From Oscillospiraceae bacterium (GTDB taxonomy: Bacteria > Bacillota > Clostridia > Oscillospirales > Oscillospiraceae): 57,931 nucleotides of DNA. This document shows positions 50,992 to 57,931 of this stretch, piece by piece (the stretch's first letter is position 1; each line of letters begins with the position of its first letter). The translations under genes were made by a program, and so were the position numbers. Where the stretch lies: positions 1 to 57,931 of the forward strand of contig SVLX01000014.1 in the NCBI GenBank assembly GCA_015067725.1, in the 5' to 3' direction. The notes under the pieces were generated by a model. The model saw only the letters and a program-made list of their open reading frames with translations. It ran no database searches and was not told the origin of the DNA.

Positions 50992-51919
50992 GGTGATGCC
51001 CTCCGTGGTGGCAGTGGTGCTCATGGGAATGCTCGTGCCCACCACAACCGCAGGCGCAATCCTCATGGGAAGACTCCGGCTCTTGGCTGGTCAGAATGTC
51101 CATGTCCTCGTTGTTTTTCAGCAGGAATCCGGCGGTCGCCCGGAGTGCGTCGGGGGTCAGTTCCCGGATGCCCAGTGCGTCCAGCGCCGCTGCCCAGTCC
51201 AGGGTTTCGGCAATGGAGGGCTTCTTCAAAATGGCATCATTGCTCCGCAGTTTGCTCACCGCCATGGCTACCTGAACACTGAGCCGGTCATCCACATGGG
51301 GCAGCTTCGCCCGCAGGATGGACAGCTCCTTCTCCATGGTGGGGTAGTCAATATAGAGATAAGCACACCGCCGCCGCAGAGCATCAGACAGGGGGCGGGC
51401 CCGGTTGGAGGTCAGTACCACAAAGGGGACGGTCTTAGCCTTGATTGTGCCCACTTCCGGCACAGATACCTGCAAATCCGACAGCAGTTCCAGCAAGAAT
51501 GCCTCAAATTCTTCGTCGGCCTTGTCAATCTCGTCAATCAGCAGAACCACCGGCTGATCTGAGCGGATGGACTTCAGCAGTGGCCGCTCCAAAAGATACT
51601 CGTCACTGAACAGTGAGCGGGTGAGCCGGTCTTTGTCCTGGGTGTTCATGTTCACCTGAATGGACAGGAGCTGCTTCTGGTAGTTCCATTCGTACAGGGC
51701 TTTGCTCTCGTCCAGCCCCTCATAGCACTGCAACCGCACCAGTTCCCGGTCCAGCGCAGAGGCCATGACCTTGGCAATCTCCGTCTTGCCCACACCGGCG
51801 GCACCCTCAATGAGCAAAGGTCGGCCCAAAGTCAGGGCAACATAGAGGACGGTGGCCAAAGTGTCGTCATAGATATAGTTTTCTTTGTCCATTTTCTGCT
51901 TCAGCAGTTCTAAATCCAT
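50984..51919 (-). CDS. MoxR-like AAA+ ATPase with His-rich C-terminal tail
   Basis: 311 residues; ATG 51919 with aggagg 8 bases upstream. Walker A EGAAGVGKTEIA (38-49), Walker B VVLLIDEIDKAD, sensor VVLTSNRARPLSDALRRRCAYLYIDYP. The last 27 residues are a metal-ligand-like tail, with pairs of Cys and many His (CACGCGG, HEHSHEHHCHHGGHHHG). The tail is unusual for MoxR and suggests metal binding, or a role linked to metal handling, but could be a neutral extension. The coupling to the vWA gene by an 8-base overlap is as expected for MoxR-vWA pairs. Confidence 0.9.
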   Translation of the reverse strand: MDLELLKQKMDKENYIYDDTLATVLYVALTLGRPLLIEGAAGVGKTEIAKVMASALDRELVRLQCYEGLDESKALYEWNYQKQLLSIQVNMNTQDKDRLTRSLFSDEYLLERPLLKSIRSDQPVVLLIDEIDKADEEFEAFLLELLSDLQVSVPEVGTIKAKTVPFVVLTSNRARPLSDALRRRCAYLYIDYPTMEKELSILRAKLPHVDDRLSVQVAMAVSKLRSNDAILKKPSIAETLDWAAALDALGIRELTPDALRATAGFLLKNNEDMDILTSQEPESSHEDCACGCGGHEHSHEHHCHHGGHHHG

Positions 51920-51947
51920 GGGGGTATCCTCCTGGGGTTTTTCTTGG

Positions 51948-51976
51948 ATTATAGCAGATTTGGGGGGATAGTTCAA
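51948..51976 (-). promoter_or_regulatory. Promoter of the MoxR-vWA operon
   Basis: TTGAAC (51971-51976), 17 bp, and TATAAT (51948-51953) on the minus strand; leader of about 25 bases. Confidence 0.75.
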
Positions 51977-52000
51977 GGGAAACAGATGGAATCAAGGCAA

Positions 52001-52044
52001 AGAAAACACGCTGACCCCAGCCCGGCAGGAGGGGTTCAGCGTGT
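52001..52044 (-). terminator. Terminator after the PP2C gene
   Basis: ACACGCTGA plus ACCCC pairs with GGGG plus TCAGCGTGT on the minus strand, followed by tttcttt. It separates the PP2C-MPE unit from the MoxR-vWA unit. Confidence 0.8.
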
Positions 52045-52055
52045 AAAGACAAGAA

Positions 52056-52850
52056 TCAGCGGTCTTCAGTTTCGGGAATGTCGATGACAATACAGCATTT
52101 ATCATCGGCATAGGTGCCGAAAGGTGGCTGGTCATAGGGCAAAGAAGCCGTCAGCAGTTCTTCCGGGGACATCGCTTTCAACTGATTTCCCCGCAGGACC
52201 CGGAGGCATTCTGCCAAACCGTCAGAGGACAAAATGATGCGGTCGCCCGGCTCCAGAGCAATGTGGGTAACCCGCAGGAAGTGAGACAGTCTGGGATCCC
52301 CGTTGAAAAGTCCAAAGCCATCCGGGTGCAGGGGATTGTTGTGCAGAGTGCGGTAGACTTCATCCCGGCTGTAGCCCAGTTTGGTGGCGGCATAGTTATG
52401 GTATTCGGATAGTTGGATTTTAGCCCTATTGCGAATCAGATAAGCGACTGTATCACAGCAGGTGGAGTAGGTCAGCATACTGCCCCGCAGGATTGCACCG
52501 GCAAAGGTGGCTGCTGGAGGGCGATTGCCGGTATAGGATTGGTTCAAATCCCGGATATGCCGGTTGCCGGCCAACATCGCCTGATACAGCGCTTCCTCCG
52601 GTGGGTCGGACAGGTGGGTCAGAAGCTGGTCATGGACACGTTGACAAAGTTCCTTGGCACAAATGCCGGACAAACTCTCCGGTTCGCCCCGGTATTCCTC
52701 ATGAGGGCGGGTTACGCCGTCAGCCAGAAGGAAAATGCCATGGGCGGTATCGGTAATGCAGTAATCCTCGTTGGGCTTATTGAGGTTGGGGCGGGTGTTT
52801 TGACGGCAGAAATGCGAAACGGTATATAATGTATGGTTAAACATTGACAT
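52056..52850 (-). CDS. PP2C-family protein phosphatase
   Basis: 264 residues; ATG 52850 (aaagg upstream) overlaps the end of the metallophosphoesterase gene by 14 bases. PP2C (PPM) metal-binding motifs: RPNLNKPNEDY (ED), LLADGV (residues 41-46), LSSDGL and the DDKCCIV terminal Asp. These phosphatases remove phosphate from Ser/Thr residues. No Ser/Thr kinase is encoded in the window, so the substrate is unclear. In several predicted conflict and stress systems PP2C is a partner of vWA and MoxR genes, such as those just downstream. Confidence 0.85.
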   Translation of the reverse strand: MSMFNHTLYTVSHFCRQNTRPNLNKPNEDYCITDTAHGIFLLADGVTRPHEEYRGEPESLSGICAKELCQRVHDQLLTHLSDPPEEALYQAMLAGNRHIRDLNQSYTGNRPPAATFAGAILRGSMLTYSTCCDTVAYLIRNRAKIQLSEYHNYAATKLGYSRDEVYRTLHNNPLHPDGFGLFNGDPRLSHFLRVTHIALEPGDRIILSSDGLAECLRVLRGNQLKAMSPEELLTASLPYDQPPFGTYADDKCCIVIDIPETEDR

Positions 52851-54753
52851 AGTCTTGCCTTTCTTTGGAGGAACTGGGATTGAGTGCTTGTCCCAGCAAA
52901 TCAACGCACATGGTTGACCACTTTTGGTATTCCGGGAAGGCACTTGTTTTGTATGTTGCCTTGCTGTTATCCTGAGCCTGTACATCGGAGAAACACTTCA
53001 ACGCGTTGAAAACAATGACTTCCCGGGAGACACTATTGCCCAGGATGTTTTCACGGTAAAGTTCGCCCCAGTTGAATTTAGCGGCAAAATACAGGAGTTT
53101 TCCGGAGATAAAGTGATGTTTGGGATATACTTCGTCCGGTGCTCCCCATGTTTCCTTCCATTGCTGGATTACTTGGCTCATGTTGAGGTAAGCTTTTCGC
53201 CAATCCTGATACAGTTTGCTTGAATCTCCACCATAGAGTGCTTCCTGTGCCTTATCTTGGCTGGCTATAGCGCAGACAGACGATGCAAATGAGGCATGGA
53301 CACCGGCGTTGATTTCTAAAGGCAGCATATTGGTCAGCACAGTGTCACAGGTATACGCAGCTACGGCATCTCCCTTATAACGGTAGTACCAGGCACGAAC
53401 TTCCTCAGACAGCGGGAAGGTTTCTCTGGGGAAAAGCGCACCATAAGTATCCACCAGCATTCCAATGGAGGGTGGCTTGTTTACCGAAATCAGCCCATCA
53501 TTTTTGTAGACCAACGCCAAACTGTAGTAGGTTACAAAGGCAAGTCGCTGGGCATCCTTGGAGTAAAATCCCATTGCCTTACCAGCCTCGAAGCGGACAC
53601 AATCCCGCAGAATGTGTTCAAAATCATTGCGGACCTCTACAGATTTCAGATGGGGAAGGACACACTCGTGGATTTGTCGGACGAATGAATAAGTACACAG
53701 CCGGAAATCCTTATAGCTAAAGCAATGGTTGCCCGCAATGGTCTTCAGGATAGACAGGTAGGGATTCAATATTGCAGGACGACAAGGGACGAAGGTGAGT
53801 ACATTTCCTACCCATGGACGGGGGAAAGCGGCGGAAGGAATCCACTGCGACTGATTCTCATTGAACTCATAGGCAGTAATTGTTACGTTCTTGGTTTCCG
53901 TGTCAAATTCTCCGACTAAAAAACTGGGGCTGTTATAGCCATCTGCAAACAAGCCGCCGCAGGAGATTTGGGGAATATAGAAGGTTCTGGGAATAATCGC
54001 GTGCTGATTCTGATGAACGTGTCCGCAGAGATAGAGGTCAACGCCCATATCATCCAAAGCGTTGGTCAACTTGTGGAATTCACTTGACACGAAACAGCCA
54101 TAACCGTGATGCGCCAGAACAATATTTAGTTTGGTGCCTTTGCTATGCCCACACTTTCGCATTCTCTCGCACAGTTTGGACAAGTGGTGGTCTGCAATGT
54201 ACAGTGCCGTATCTTCAAGGGAGCGGTCAGGATTCTCTTGACCAGGGTAAGTCTGTCCGGCAAAAATAGCGGTATTCAGAATAATGATATTCGCGTGCTC
54301 CAGTTCATATACGCCGTGAATTAAGGGTGCATCATTGCCGCCACGGACAAGGTTAACCGCATTTTGGAAGGGTGCGCAAACGCTGTGGTGAATTACATTG
54401 GAGCGGTGGTTTGGCTTGGTTTGGAGGTTTCTTGGATTCTTCTTATAATCCTTGATAATGGCATCGAGAACACCGGCGCGCGTCTCGCTGCGCTCCAAAT
54501 CATGATTGCCTGCAGTTATAAAAATGTTCTGGTACTTACAACCACACGCATCAGCCATAGCATGAAGATATTCTCTAACCTTCTCCGACTCGCGATGACC
54601 ATTCTGCCCTTTGTGAAATATGTCTCCGGCGATAAGCAGCGCATCTAAAGAGAGGTTCTTCAGAATTTTGATTAACGATGGACGCAGAACATCTGTATCA
54701 TAGTTTTCAAATTCAAAGTGCAAATCCGCAAAATGTCCCCAACGGAAAATCAT
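52837..54753 (-). CDS. Calcineurin-like metallophosphoesterase with large C-terminal extension
   Basis: 638 residues. The N-terminal 260 residues hold the five metallophosphoesterase blocks: DLH (10-12), GDIFHKG (43-49), GNHDLE (82-87), LAHHGYG and GHVHQNQ. The C-terminal 370 residues are a largely helical domain with no recognised family. The ribosome site gaggagg is 7 bases from ATG, and a TATAAT element lies near 54805 on the minus strand. The gene is less GC-rich than the adjacent ligase gene. A nuclease or a nucleotide/phosphoprotein phosphatase is possible. It leads the two-gene unit with the PP2C. Confidence 0.82.
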   Translation of the reverse strand: MIFRWGHFADLHFEFENYDTDVLRPSLIKILKNLSLDALLIAGDIFHKGQNGHRESEKVREYLHAMADACGCKYQNIFITAGNHDLERSETRAGVLDAIIKDYKKNPRNLQTKPNHRSNVIHHSVCAPFQNAVNLVRGGNDAPLIHGVYELEHANIIILNTAIFAGQTYPGQENPDRSLEDTALYIADHHLSKLCERMRKCGHSKGTKLNIVLAHHGYGCFVSSEFHKLTNALDDMGVDLYLCGHVHQNQHAIIPRTFYIPQISCGGLFADGYNSPSFLVGEFDTETKNVTITAYEFNENQSQWIPSAAFPRPWVGNVLTFVPCRPAILNPYLSILKTIAGNHCFSYKDFRLCTYSFVRQIHECVLPHLKSVEVRNDFEHILRDCVRFEAGKAMGFYSKDAQRLAFVTYYSLALVYKNDGLISVNKPPSIGMLVDTYGALFPRETFPLSEEVRAWYYRYKGDAVAAYTCDTVLTNMLPLEINAGVHASFASSVCAIASQDKAQEALYGGDSSKLYQDWRKAYLNMSQVIQQWKETWGAPDEVYPKHHFISGKLLYFAAKFNWGELYRENILGNSVSREVIVFNALKCFSDVQAQDNSKATYKTSAFPEYQKWSTMCVDLLGQALNPSSSKERQDYVNV

Positions 54754-54913
54754 CTTCCCAACCTCCTCAAACTTTCTCTCTCTCCACAGGTCGTGGTCTT
54801 ATTATACAGTATACCCCATGGAAACGGAAGCATTTTTTTACAGCCTTCCCATGAATTCTCCTGTTTTTTCTCACATTTGCCCGAAAATGCTGGATTTACC
54901 GGCAGAGGTGTGC

Positions 54914-54919
54914 TATAAT
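54914..54919 (+). promoter_or_regulatory. Extended -10 element of the acyl ligase operon
   Basis: TGC-TATAAT (TATAAT at 54914-54919) carries the TGn extension; the -35 region (TGGATT, 17 bp upstream) is weak. Start near 54926, leader of about 56 bases. Confidence 0.6.
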
Positions 54920-54981
54920 ACCGACATTGGAGATTTTGCCGGTTCACCGGTTGCTTACCCCAAATGGAAAGGATGATCATT

Positions 54982-56697
54982 ATGCCGCTGTCCGCCTCTG
55001 CGCCCTGGGTGAAGTTTTATGGGAATACCCCCCAGCACATTGACTACCCCCGGAAGACCATGTATCAGCTTTTGACCCAGACAGCCAGACAGTACCCCAA
55101 CAACATTGCTTACGACTTTATGGGCAAGAAGACCACCTTCGCCCAGTTTATGACCCGCATTGAGCAGACCGCCAGAGCCTTCACCGCCATGGGCATTACC
55201 CGGGGCGACCGGGTCACCATCGCCATGCCCAATTCTCCCCAGGGTCTGGATTGCTTCTATGCCCTGAACCGTTTGGGCGCAATCCCCAACATGATTCACC
55301 CCCTGTCTGCCCCGGCTGAGATTGCGTTCTATCTCAATGTCTCCCACAGTAAGGTCATTGTGACGCTGGATCAGTTCTATTATAAGGTAGAGGAAATCCT
55401 GCCCAAGCTGGCCCAGCCCTGCACCATTCTCGTTGCCAAGGTCAAAGATGAACTGCCCGGTGTTAAGAAGATGCTCTATCCCCTGACCAAAGGCGCAAGA
55501 GCCATCCGTAAGTTGCCGGATAAGGGCTATCTCTCCTGGCAGGACTTTATGGCCGGCGGCCGGCGGCTGACCGGTGACCTGCCCAAAGACACGGGCAAGG
55601 CAGAGGATTGCGGCGCAATCCTCTATTCCGGCGGCACCACCGGCACCACCAAGGGCATCATGCTCTCCAACCTGAACTTTAACGCCCTGGGTCTGCAGAC
55701 CATTGCCGCCTCCGGGCTGGTTTCTGTGGCGGGGATGAAGATGCTGTCGGTTATGCCGCTGTTCCATGGTTTTGGTCTGGGTATCGGCATCCATACCGCC
55801 CTCATTGGTGGCGCGACCTGCATTCTGGTGCCCCAGTTCAACGTGAAAACGTATGCCCAGATTCTGAAGACCGAGAAGCCCAACCTGATTCCCGGTGTGC
55901 CCACCCTCTTTGAGGCTCTGCTCCGGGCTGAGGATTTGGATGGCGTTGACCTGAGCTTCCTGAAGGGCATCTTCTCCGGTGGTGACAGCCTGTCCGTGGA
56001 ACTGAAGAAGAAAGTGGACGCTTTCCTGAAGGCCCACAACTGCACCGAGCAGATTCGGGAGGGCTACGGTACGACGGAGTGCGTCACCGCCTCCTGCCTG
56101 ACCCCCAAGGACTATGCCCGCAGTGGGTCTATCGGTGTACCCTTCCCCGATACCTATTATAAGATTGTCAAGCCCGGCACCACGGAGGAGCAGATCCCCA
56201 ATACCGAGGGCGAAATCTGTCTCTCCGGCCCTACGGTCATGCTGGGCTATATGGACAACCCCGAAGAAACCGCCAATACTCTGCGCAGTCACGGCGATGG
56301 GCGCATCTGGCTCCATACCGGCGATTTGGGCCACATGGACGAAGACGGCTTCGTGTTCTTCCGTCAGCGGATGAAGCGGATGATCATTACCTCCGGCTAC
56401 AATGTCTATCCCTCCCAGTTGGAGAATGTGATTGACGGCCATGAGAAGGTATTGCTCTCCTGCGTCATTGGCGTGAAAGACCCCTACCGGGTACAGCGGG
56501 TGCGGGCGTATGTGGTGCCCATGCCCGGTGTTGAACCCACAGAGGCGCTGAAACGGGAGCTGATGGACTACTGCGGCGAGCATATTGCCAAGTATGCCAT
56601 GCCCAGAGAAATTATCTTCCGCACAGAGCTGCCCAAGACCCTCGTGGGCAAGGTGGCCTACCGGGTGCTGGAGGAAGAAGCCAATGCCGAAGGCTAA
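54982..56697 (+). CDS. AMP-forming acyl-CoA synthetase / acyl ligase
   Basis: 571 residues; ATG 54982 has ggaaagg upstream, better placed than two earlier ATGs. ANL-superfamily motifs are complete: P-loop YSGGTTGTTKGIMLS, FHGFGLGIG, acid/adenine motif GYGTTECVTA, LHTGDLGHMDEDG and MKRMIITSGYNVYPSQLEN, with the catalytic Lys near LPKTLVGKVAYR. It activates a carboxylic acid with ATP to an acyl-AMP and then to acyl-CoA or a carrier. The substrate is not readable from sequence. Followed by a DUF1624-type acyltransferase gene in a 14-base overlap, which may use the activated group. Confidence 0.93.
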   Translation: MPLSASAPWVKFYGNTPQHIDYPRKTMYQLLTQTARQYPNNIAYDFMGKKTTFAQFMTRIEQTARAFTAMGITRGDRVTIAMPNSPQGLDCFYALNRLGAIPNMIHPLSAPAEIAFYLNVSHSKVIVTLDQFYYKVEEILPKLAQPCTILVAKVKDELPGVKKMLYPLTKGARAIRKLPDKGYLSWQDFMAGGRRLTGDLPKDTGKAEDCGAILYSGGTTGTTKGIMLSNLNFNALGLQTIAASGLVSVAGMKMLSVMPLFHGFGLGIGIHTALIGGATCILVPQFNVKTYAQILKTEKPNLIPGVPTLFEALLRAEDLDGVDLSFLKGIFSGGDSLSVELKKKVDAFLKAHNCTEQIREGYGTTECVTASCLTPKDYARSGSIGVPFPDTYYKIVKPGTTEEQIPNTEGEICLSGPTVMLGYMDNPEETANTLRSHGDGRIWLHTGDLGHMDEDGFVFFRQRMKRMIITSGYNVYPSQLENVIDGHEKVLLSCVIGVKDPYRVQRVRAYVVPMPGVEPTEALKRELMDYCGEHIAKYAMPREIIFRTELPKTLVGKVAYRVLEEEANAEG

Positions 56698-57403
56698 CCG
56701 CATCTGGGAGCTGGATGCTTTCCGGGGGCTGTGCGTTCTGGGCATGGTGCTGGTTCATCTGATTTTTGATCTGGTGGAGCTGTACCGGATTGTGGACTGG
56801 TCGTATCCTGCGGCCTTCTCCTTTGTGAAGGATTGGGGCGGGGTGCTGTTCCTGCTGGTGTCCGGCATCTGCGTGACGCTGGGTTCCCATCCGGTGAAGC
56901 GGGGAATCCTTGTTTTCCTCTGCGGGCTTCTGTGTACGGCGGTGACCGGGGGGATGTATCTGCTGGGGATGTCCGGCAGAGCCATCATCATCTGGTTTGG
57001 CGTACTGCACTGCCTGGGGGTATGTATGCTCCTGTGGCCACTCACGAAAAAACTGCCCACATGGGCGCTGGGCGCACTGGGGCTGATTCTGGTTCTGGTG
57101 GGTCTGGGCATTCGGGATGTGCGGCTGGAGACGGATATTCTTGCTCCCCTGGGACTCTACAGCAGGCATTTCTTCTCCTCGGACTATTTCCCCCTGCTTC
57201 CCAATCTGGGCTGGTTCCTGCTGGGCGCAGTTTTGGGCAGAACCGTATATCGGAAGAAAGAGACGCTGCTGCCCCGGGTGAATCCCCGGAATGTACTGGT
57301 GCGGATTCTGCGCTGGTGCGGCAATCGGTCGCTGCTGATTTACTTGCTCCATCAGCCGGTGCTGGCGGGTGTGTTTGAGCTGGTCTTGCTGTTGAGACAG
57401 TGA
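56684..57403 (+). CDS. DUF1624-type membrane acyltransferase-like protein
   Basis: 239 residues; ATG 56684 has gaggaag upstream and overlaps the ligase stop by 14 bases. About seven hydrophobic helices. The N-terminus (IWELDAFRGLCVLGMVLVHLIFDL) carries the WELDAxRGL...HxxFD pattern of the heparan-alpha-glucosaminide N-acetyltransferase-like (DUF1624) family, with His 28 as a likely catalytic residue; the C-terminal NRSLLIYLLHQPV is also typical. Members are thought to move acetyl groups across the membrane to outside sugars. It could acylate a wall or capsule polymer using activated groups from the ligase; inference. Confidence 0.85.
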   Translation: MPKANRIWELDAFRGLCVLGMVLVHLIFDLVELYRIVDWSYPAAFSFVKDWGGVLFLLVSGICVTLGSHPVKRGILVFLCGLLCTAVTGGMYLLGMSGRAIIIWFGVLHCLGVCMLLWPLTKKLPTWALGALGLILVLVGLGIRDVRLETDILAPLGLYSRHFFSSDYFPLLPNLGWFLLGAVLGRTVYRKKETLLPRVNPRNVLVRILRWCGNRSLLIYLLHQPVLAGVFELVLLLRQ

Positions 57404-57415
57404 GGGATAATATAG

Positions 57416-57460
57416 AGAGCCTGCCGCCGGAAGGAAAATAACTGGCGACGGGCTCTTTTT
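57416..57460 (+). terminator. Terminator of the ligase operon
   Basis: AGAGCC...CCGCCGG pairs imperfectly with CTGGCG...GGGCTC, followed by five T. It lies 13 bases past the last stop. Confidence 0.8.
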
Positions 57461-57773
57461 GGCTCTATGTCAATAGTTGGGGTAGAGACAAATTAACGAT
57501 TTCCGATTCCCCCGGGGGTTAACCCCCAGGGGAATTTGCGGAACTATCGAGTTGCTGATACTATGTATGAGAATAGAGGATTCCGCGCCCAGTGCTGAAT
57601 CTTTGCGACAAAAGCTCCAAAAAAGCAGTGCTGAAGTCCCCCTTGTCAGCCTGCGATAAACCATGAATCAGAGAAAATGCAACAGGTGGCAGTCATGCGG
57701 TTTTAACCTGCCCGCCAACATCAAAGCCCGGCTCTCGTACAGCTTTTGTACTGAGCCGGGCCTTGTTTTTCTT
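57461..57773 (+). ncRNA. Intergenic stretch ending in an orphan terminator, possible small RNA
   Basis: No credible gene is seen. A palindrome (GGGGGTTAACCCCC flanked by ATTCCCC/GGGGAAT) sits near 57509-57535. A direct repeat CAGTGCTGAA lies at 57590 and 57626. A strong Rho-independent terminator ends the stretch: GCCCGGCTC (57726-57734) with GAGCCGGGC (57753-57761), then ttgttttt. A terminator with no upstream gene after the operon terminator at 57460 suggests a small RNA of up to about 250 bases, but no confident promoter was found. Confidence 0.35.
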
Positions 57774-57781
57774 GAGACAGA

Positions 57782-57850
57782 GGCTGCCCCACCGTTTCTG
57801 GTGAGGCAGCCCCGAAAAGGAGATACATGGAGGGGAGAGGTTTCCCCTCC
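57782..57850 (-). terminator. Tandem hairpins downstream of the second SLH gene
   Basis: On the minus strand GGAGGGGAAACC...TCCCCTCC (57827-57850) and GGCTGCCTCACC...GGTGGGGCAGCC (57782-57814) form two hairpins in series. T-tracts are poor (tctgtctc), so they may act as double-barrier terminators, as at the left SLH gene. Confidence 0.55.
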
Positions 57851-57871
57851 ATCACATGAAATGACTTAAAA

Positions 57872-57931
57872 TCAGCCCATTTCCATGAAGCGCATCAAAA
57901 TGGTGGCAATCTGGGCTCTGGTGGAGGTTGC
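57872..57931 (-). CDS. SLH domain protein, C-terminal end (partial)
   Basis: The minus strand reads ATSTRAQIATILMRFMEMG and a stop at 57872-57874, running off the window edge. This is the last part of an SLH repeat, closely matching the left-hand gene (NASRAQIATILMRYCLMGN). Only 19 codons are visible, so nothing can be said about the rest of the protein. Confidence 0.85.
   Translation of the reverse strand, partial: ATSTRAQIATILMRFMEMG

Noticed and set aside
57663..57869. 68-codon open frame near the right edge
   Set aside because: It runs through a strong terminator hairpin and has no ribosome site.
1..57931. CRISPR arrays, tRNA, rRNA, insertion sequences, integrase or phage structural genes
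   Set aside because: I looked for regular repeats, CCA-ended cloverleafs, and transposase or integrase motifs and saw none; manual reading could miss a single degraded tRNA or IS end.

Overview
The window looks like a chromosomal segment of an anaerobic, low- to mid-GC Gram-positive bacterium of class Clostridia, probably a gut Oscillospiraceae-like lineage. Evidence: S-layer homology (SLH) proteins at both ends, strong GGAGG ribosome sites, sigma-A promoters with TTGACA/TATAAT at 17-bp spacing, a coenzyme B12-dependent glutamate fermentation operon, two-subunit PyrD/PyrK, and a MoxR-DUF58-transglutaminase operon. No rRNA, tRNA, CRISPR array, transposase or phage structural gene was seen. The species assignment is inference.

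Layout. 1-460: end of an SLH protein. 672-1757: HTH regulator, paralogous to one at 29936-31048. 1829-6010: cassette A (promoter, structured leader, secreted protein, lipoprotein, LytTR regulator fused to a membrane/DUF4367-like domain, small secreted protein). 6119-9623: two-component operon with membrane proteins and a MmcQ/YjbR protein. 9697-10455: ZIP metal transporter. 10703-16297: pyrimidine operon pyrC-K-D-F-E-B-I (minus strand). 16710-20885: moxR-DUF58-transglutaminase operon (minus). 21033-25023: cassette B, a diverged copy of A, with the LytTR and DUF4367-like parts on separate genes, a truncated first peptide gene, and directly upstream a scar of a third lipoprotein copy. 25190-29820: glutamate mutase and methylaspartate ammonia-lyase. 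31413-35211: carbamate kinase, acyltransferase, and a GltS-type glutamate symporter.

35276-48019 (minus) is the most unusual block: a surface von Willebrand A protein, a 1255-residue tubulin-like protein, two unrecognised proteins, a TRAFAC-like GTPase with zinc knuckles, and a membrane-anchored coiled-coil protein with a predicted GTPase-associated N-terminus. It is followed by an AT-rich AbiH-like gene (48336-49445), a MoxR/vWA pair (49711-51919) and a PP2C phosphatase/metallophosphoesterase pair (52056-54753). Together these resemble predicted NTP-dependent conflict (defence) or envelope-sensing systems. 54982-57403 encodes an AMP-forming acyl ligase and a DUF1624-type membrane acyltransferase, and the window closes in a second SLH gene on the minus strand.

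How the parts may work together. The two LytTR cassettes look like self-regulated secreted-protein/lipoprotein signalling units: both receivers lack the phospho-acceptor Asp, and 21-bp-spaced direct repeats lie just upstream of the cassette B promoter. The glutamate genes and gltS plausibly form a glutamate uptake and fermentation unit. The vWA/tubulin/GTPase, AbiH, MoxR/vWA and PP2C/MPE genes form a 19-kb accessory block whose function is a prediction only.
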